A program made the translations under genes and the position numbers. From Sphagnum compactum (taxonomy: Eukaryota; Bryophyta; Sphagnopsida; Sphagnales): a stretch of 64,000 nucleotides of DNA. The stretch is taken from positions 2,108,001 to 2,172,000 of the forward strand of contig OZ234495.1 of assembly GCA_965153455.1 (NCBI GenBank). Reading direction: 5' to 3'. This document shows positions 58,846-64,000 of the stretch, piece by piece (position 1 is the stretch's first letter; the number at the start of each line of letters is the position of its first letter). A model generated the notes under the pieces. It ran no database searches. It was not told the DNA's origin and saw only the letters and a list, made by a program, of their open reading frames with translations.

Positions 58846-60600
58846 GAAGGGCATTTTTTTAGTATGTTGTGTTTAAGGTATATTTAAAATATAATTTCAT
58901 AGTGTATTATAGGCATTTTATATTTTTTGGCATGTTGTTTGGAATATAATGGAAGTGACCTCCTTGAGAATTCTCTTAAAAGCAAAAAATGGGTACCATT
59001 ATTAAATAAAATATCTTGACAACATAAATATTCATGATTCTAACTTCAACCTTTAAGGTTCATGTTGTAATTCAACTCAATAATTTACATAAAACTCACA
59101 ACTAATGCGACTTTCAACACCATGGGAGAGATAATTTTGAATTTAACATATTTTATGTAACATAAATTGAATCTTTTTGAATCTTTTTATTGTAAATTAA
59201 ATTTTCAATAAATATGTTTGTGTGTGATGAATAAATGATAAAATATCTTCAAATTATTCACTTGGGAACAATGCCATTTGAATGAATGTGCAAAAATTTA
59301 ATTTAGTGTCATTAATTGTGGTTGTGCACATATATATAGTTCAAGAGTGTGCAATTTGATCACTATATTTTGATTATAGTTGAAGACAAAAAACCTTATA
59401 CATACATCTTGAAAGATGCATGAACTATTATTTTATTGTGCAAATTTTGATGATCTTTTTCATACTTGACAATTGGTTTATGGATGGATGGAAGTATGTC
59501 CATTTTTTGTGCACATGTTAAGGACATCTATTCAATACCCCTAAGATAGGTCAAGGTGTTGTATTTAGTCACCAAGAATGTAAGGTTTAGGTTTTAATAG
59601 TTCATACTTAAACCTTAAACCTTTACATGTTTTTTATAAAAGGGAAAGCTAAATGAAAACAAAGTTGAAAGGGGTGCATTCACAATTGGGGTACACACAA
59701 AAGGAATGTTTAATTGCAAAATCACACAAAAGGTCAACTTTGATTAATTGTTATTTTTATTGTTTAATTATATAGGAATGTACATTAGGATTAATATGAT
59801 AAAAATAATTATAATTTTGATGATTAATTTTTTTAAAAAGTGTCTTGAAACATGACTCAAGAACTATTTCCAACTATGTAGTTTTATCGAAAAGGATTCA
59901 ATGTGGGAATAACAATATTTGTTCAAATTGCTTCTTAATTTAACCACAAATAAAATAAATTATGTTTACATGATGACATAAAGCTTTAGTATAATATAAT
60001 ATCAAATTTTATGGAAATGAATTGATAATTTAAAAATAGTTTGTTAAAAAAGATGCATTAAAAAGGACTACCATTTTAATCTTGTTAATAATTAGGTTAC
60101 ATTCCAAAGGTTTGAACAATTTGTTAACATACTCATCTACATCCACTATTTGGGATGTGATATAATATCAAGTCATTGTTGGAACACTATATCAAGTCGT
60201 TATTGCCACGTTTTCACAATCAAAAGGGTGAAATCAAAATTATCATAAGATGTGGGTTGTCCCTTCCATACTTGAAATTCAAATTCATGGGCGTTCTTTG
60301 AAAATGTTCAAATATAGTGCATTTTAGTCGATAGGCAGGAATTCATAACCTTCACATATACAAATATCCCTTGTAATGGCAAGAATGTAAAATTTCTTGG
60401 TGAAAAGTCCGTAGTTTTGTTCTCACAACATTCATATTTTGTGGACCCACATAAATCAACACAAAACCCTTTTGTGGACAAAATAAGAAAGATTGTGGGA
60501 ATAAAGAAGAAAAGATGAGCAATGAGAAAATTGTGTGTTTGTTCTTTGATCCAAATTGGGTTTACATTAGGAGCAAATGCCCTTGAGCCATGGCCCATGG
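58846..60600. other. AT-rich DNA, nothing recognised
   Basis: No long frame, element edge or tandem array was found. Confidence 0.35.
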
Positions 60601-60605
60601 GTTCT

Positions 60606-60731
60606 CCCATGGTCTCATCCAAAAAGCGAGGTTCCAAGAGGTTCTATAGGCCGCGGTCCAAGAGTTTTCCCATGGTCTCATCCAGAAAGTAGGGTTCCAT
60701 GAGGTCTATAGGCCACGGCCTAAGAGTTCTA
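60606..60731. repeat. 63-bp tandem duplication
   Basis: CCCATGGTCTCATCCA(A/G)AAAG begins at 60606 and again at 60669, followed in both by AGGGTTCCA/GAGGTTCCA, TCTATAGGCC and GGTC/GGCC motifs. Confidence 0.8.
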
Positions 60732-63411
60732 GTGTAAACCATCCCTTAGTTTTAATAAAGATAGAATCTTCTCAACTTCTAGACAAATCAACTTCATAAG
60801 AGATGTTTTCCTTCTCAAGGATTGTTTCCAATCTTGTATTGGTATTTGTGGTTGAACCTAGGCATATGTATATTGTAGAACATAGAAGCCAATGTATCTA
60901 TGGGTGATAGATGTATTGAGGAGAGTATGTCTTTAGAGATTAACCCACACGTACCAGACCATTTTGGTAAGTGCAGGTGCAAAGAGGTCCCAATACTAGT
61001 ATTGTGGCAAGACTTGTGTGATGGATGAAGCTAGGTATGAGTATTGTGATGGCATTAGGCTCTTGCATCCTAGTAGGGTGCATCTCTGACAATATTCTGT
61101 ATTGTGGCTGTAAACCCAAGAAGTATTTTTTAAAAAAAGAAAGTTATCAGCAGCCTGAACTATAAATATTGATATCAGTTTCACAATTCACACCCAAGTT
61201 GCTCATACTTGCATATTTATGATTACCAGCTGGTACGAAATAAGGGTCAGATCTTTCATACAAGGACCGGTCTGGTGTTAAAAACAGGGGGAAAACATTG
61301 ATATCCAACCCTGATTTTCTCATATTTGTTGGCTGCTGTTATACAATCCTCCTGAATTTGACTTGAAACTACCTATTTTTTCACACAATCAGAAAGGTTG
61401 GATCATAGATCATCACTGTTGCTTGAATCACTCTGAGCTCCTTTGTGTAGGGGAATAAATCAGAAACAAGAAAGAGAGAGGGAACACCAGGCCTTGAAGT
61501 GCCCTGTGTTCCATGTGATCCTTTCATCAAGCTTGGCACAGAGAAGAACTTGCCTTTGAGAATGAGCCCATTGTACTCTGGTTGTATTCAAGCTTAATGA
61601 CAGGCTATTTGGAGCAAGAGACTAACTGGCTATCAACAAAGAGCACCATTATCGTTCCAGCCAAAAGAAGAAACACGTAACTGTATACTACAGAAGTGCA
61701 AGCCAGAGTAAGCAATTCAAAAACTGTGATCCCAGAGAAATGATCCTGCTGAGGGGATCCACTGAGGCCCTGAATGTCCTGGTCTGAGGATCCCTGTCAA
61801 TCCCCAGGCAGAAGCAATTTCACAGTCCATCAACAGTATATAGATAGCTCTTGCTCTTGTCAAATTTCCTCAATTTTTCAGCATACCATCATTGGTATCA
61901 TCACCTCCAGAGCTAAGGAGGTATTCAGGATTCCCTCTCCTGTTCCTGTTCCATTGCCAGAGAAGCCTCCACCAACGGCAGTGCAATTCAGTTCTTGGAG
62001 TGATAAGTAGGGATTTGAGGGTTGAGCAGGCATGGTATTTTACACATCCAGAACATAATTCTGAGCAAAAATATGTGGATTGTAAAAGGCATGAAAACAC
62101 TCTCAAAGGTCAACCCCATTTGAACCACCAAATGAACTGGTTCACCCCATTTGGTGTGACATGGGGTTTATGCTGGACCAGCTGACATGCAAATGGCCTG
62201 ACATGGTTGGGTGGTTGAGGTGAAATGCTTGCATTTTGGATTCCTGGCTTCTGGAGTTGTAGACAGCCTTTCCAAGGGAGAGTTGAGTGACCTCAATATG
62301 CCAAGAACCCTGACACTGAAACATCAGAGAATCCATTCTGAAGTTCAGATGCTGCTGGATTAGAATCTCAGGGTACAAGCTCCAATGCGAAATGCAGCTA
62401 ACATGTGTTTCCTAGATGCAATAAATCAAACACCTAAACTGCAAAAGCCAAAGCCTTCTTCCAACTGTCCAGAGCTATCTAGATAAACAATGGGTCTATT
62501 TTGTTGTATGAAAAATTCACATGGTTACAGTGACTTGCCACAATTACAACTAAACACAATTCAATTTGGACTGAAGACACTCTGTAAACAAGTGTTGGAT
62601 GGTTGTCTTGTTGGTCAGTGTTGGGTTCTGGTTCTGCAAATTGATCACAGCAGAGTTCTAGTTCCAGTTCAGTTGTGATGACATTGGCTGGTGCCACATC
62701 AGGTTGTTTGAAGTGAACTTGCTAAAATCTATTACAGAAAAACACTTCAACAAGGAAGAAGTGGAAATGGAGAAAGAAAAGGCATCAGAATTATCTGAAT
62801 GGTTCCTGGTTGAGAGTCATCTTGAGTTAGTTCCAGTGAAACCTGGTTAGACCGGTTTGCTTCCATTTGAAGTTGCAGCTCTCCAATGGAAAGCTCTTGT
62901 CCATGCAGCAAGAAACAGGACTCCATTATATAGTGCCTTTACGTTAGGCTGCTGTGATCACAACTCTACATGCTGTGATCATAGCAGCCCAATGGATAGA
63001 GACCCTAAGGCCTGCCTAGGAATTTCAGCCTGGTAGGAAGAGAGTGGTTCCATCAAGTGGTAACAAGTTCTGCCAGGTCCTGTTTGAGACCATAACTGTT
63101 TATTCACATCACTACAGTGTTTCCCACACTTTGATTCATGTCACAAGTGAAACTGACAGAACCAAAACTAGAAACAGCAGATGACCACCAGTCCCACCTG
63201 GAAAAAGACATGAAATAATATACGAGTAACACACCAAAACTGGTTACGGACTAGGTAACCAGTGAGAGGTTGCCAGTTAGTGGATATAGCTGATGTGTGG
63301 GAATGCCAAACGTATTTCTGGTAACTGATGACCTTGAGCCAGTTACCAGATACTAGTGTGTGCCCCGTGCATAATGCATAGGTGTGTTATTTCAACAATG
63401 TTTGGTTCAAC
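60732..63411. other. Higher-GC DNA without a defended gene
   Basis: Composition differs from the AT-rich repeats to the left and is more like the SEC11 introns. I looked for exons on both strands and found only short frames without recognisable protein. It may be flanking or intronic sequence of a gene beyond the window. Confidence 0.35.
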
Positions 63412-63635
63412 CCCGTCGACCCCCCCCCGCCCGGTCCTTTGCATTTCCCACTCCGGTTCTTTAACCCGTCGAGCCCCCCTCGCCTGATCCTTCGCATTTC
63501 CCACTCCGGGTCTTTAACCCATCGATCCCCCTCGGCCCGGTCCTTCGCATTTCCCACTCTGAGTCTTTAACCCGTCGATCCCCCTCGGCCCGGTCCTTCG
63601 CATTTCCCACTCTAGTTCTTTAACCTTTCGGTTCC
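63412..63635. repeat. 53-bp tandem repeat, four units
   Basis: Units begin CCCGTCGA or CCCATCGA at 63412, 63465, 63518 and 63571 and share CCCGGTCCTTCGCATTTCCC and CTCCGGGTCTTTAA. The period is exactly 53 bp. Confidence 0.92.
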
Positions 63636-64000
63636 AGTTCTTGAGAACCCAACAGGAACGAAAGAACTATCGGTTCCTTTCATTTCAACAACCTTGCCGA
63701 GCTCATGGTTTTCGTGGAAGAATTGCCAGTTCTTTGACTTTGTCATTATTTTGAGGCTCATAACTATGTATCAAGACTACCTTTTTTTTTAGCTACTGTC
63801 CGTGGCCACTGTCCGTCCGGCTTCAGGGGAGGCTTCATTCACAGCCGTCGCCATCGCTCCTGCTGTTTTGCTATTCCTGCTGCTGCGGCTCTTGTTGCTG
63901 TAAATAGACGGATTTCATCCATCCGGATGGATGACGGGACGGATGACGGTTCGGGCGGCTTCAGGGGCGGCTTCATTGTCGATACCATTGTTCCTTTACT
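63636..64000. other. CpG-rich end of the window
   Basis: The phrase GGCTTCAGGGG(A/C)GGCTTCATT occurs at about 63820 and 63958, with GGATGGATGACGG motifs between. It might be a gene leader or an element that continues beyond the window; too little is visible. Confidence 0.3.

Noticed and set aside
60732-63411. A second host gene in the higher-GC right part
   Set aside because: No pair of frames with consistent splice sites and recognisable protein text could be found on either strand.

Overview
The window is nuclear DNA from a land plant. It is AT-rich, dominated by transposable elements and their decayed remains, and has GT-AG introns, plant-type TATA boxes, AATAAA signals and CCCTAAA telomere-like repeats. 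The only host gene I can name is a SEC11 signal peptidase gene with short introns at the left edge. I cannot name the species; the compact introns and unfamiliar repeat proteins fit many genomes, and I would not commit to a lineage. All identities and similarities below were judged by eye.

Layout. 1-2.4 kb: minus-strand SEC11, seven exons visible and the last exon beyond the window start. 5.56-8.0 kb: a diverged reverse copy of an unfamiliar small-ORF module. 8.5-11.3 kb: fold-back and tandem repeats, then a 905-bp segment that recurs inverted at 32.4 kb. 12.80-18.90 kb: a complete but dead Ty1/copia retrotransposon with two 312-bp LTRs, PBS and PPT. 20.6-27.4 kb: a decayed multi-exon minus-strand gene of unknown function with recognisable splice sites, threaded with copies of an 18-bp palindrome. 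29.5-32.2 kb: decayed plus-strand coding sequence. 32.4-37.0 kb: the best-preserved small-ORF cluster. 38.5-39.0 kb: tandem array carrying primer-binding-site-like motifs. 39.32-40.26 and 42.43-43.22 kb: two solo LTRs of one family, each with a perfect 5-bp target duplication, flanking a decayed minus-strand exon. 44.40-44.56 kb: a CACTA-type MITE. 46.7-48.1 kb: decayed coding sequence. 48.95-52.05 kb: a 3.1-kb non-autonomous CACTA-like element filled by a minisatellite. 53.0-55.6 kb: a third small-ORF module. 55.9-56.6 kb: a decayed exon. 58.47-58.84 kb: a TA-flanked MITE. 60.6-64 kb: tandem repeats and higher-GC sequence with no gene I can defend.

The most unusual content is the small-ORF module family (33.3-37.0, 53.0-55.6 and reversed 5.6-8.0 kb). 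Each transcription-like unit has a minisatellite upstream, a TATA box about 97 bp before the ATG, a roughly 140-150-residue ORF, an AATAAA signal and a 190-bp tandem repeat array. The proteins share an N-terminal LDLxV/L motif, an SPN motif and a VPGxGHYRWL motif. I recognise no described family. The intact member is at 35898-36320; the other copies are altered or broken. No transposase or polymerase is encoded by the module, so how it multiplied is unknown.
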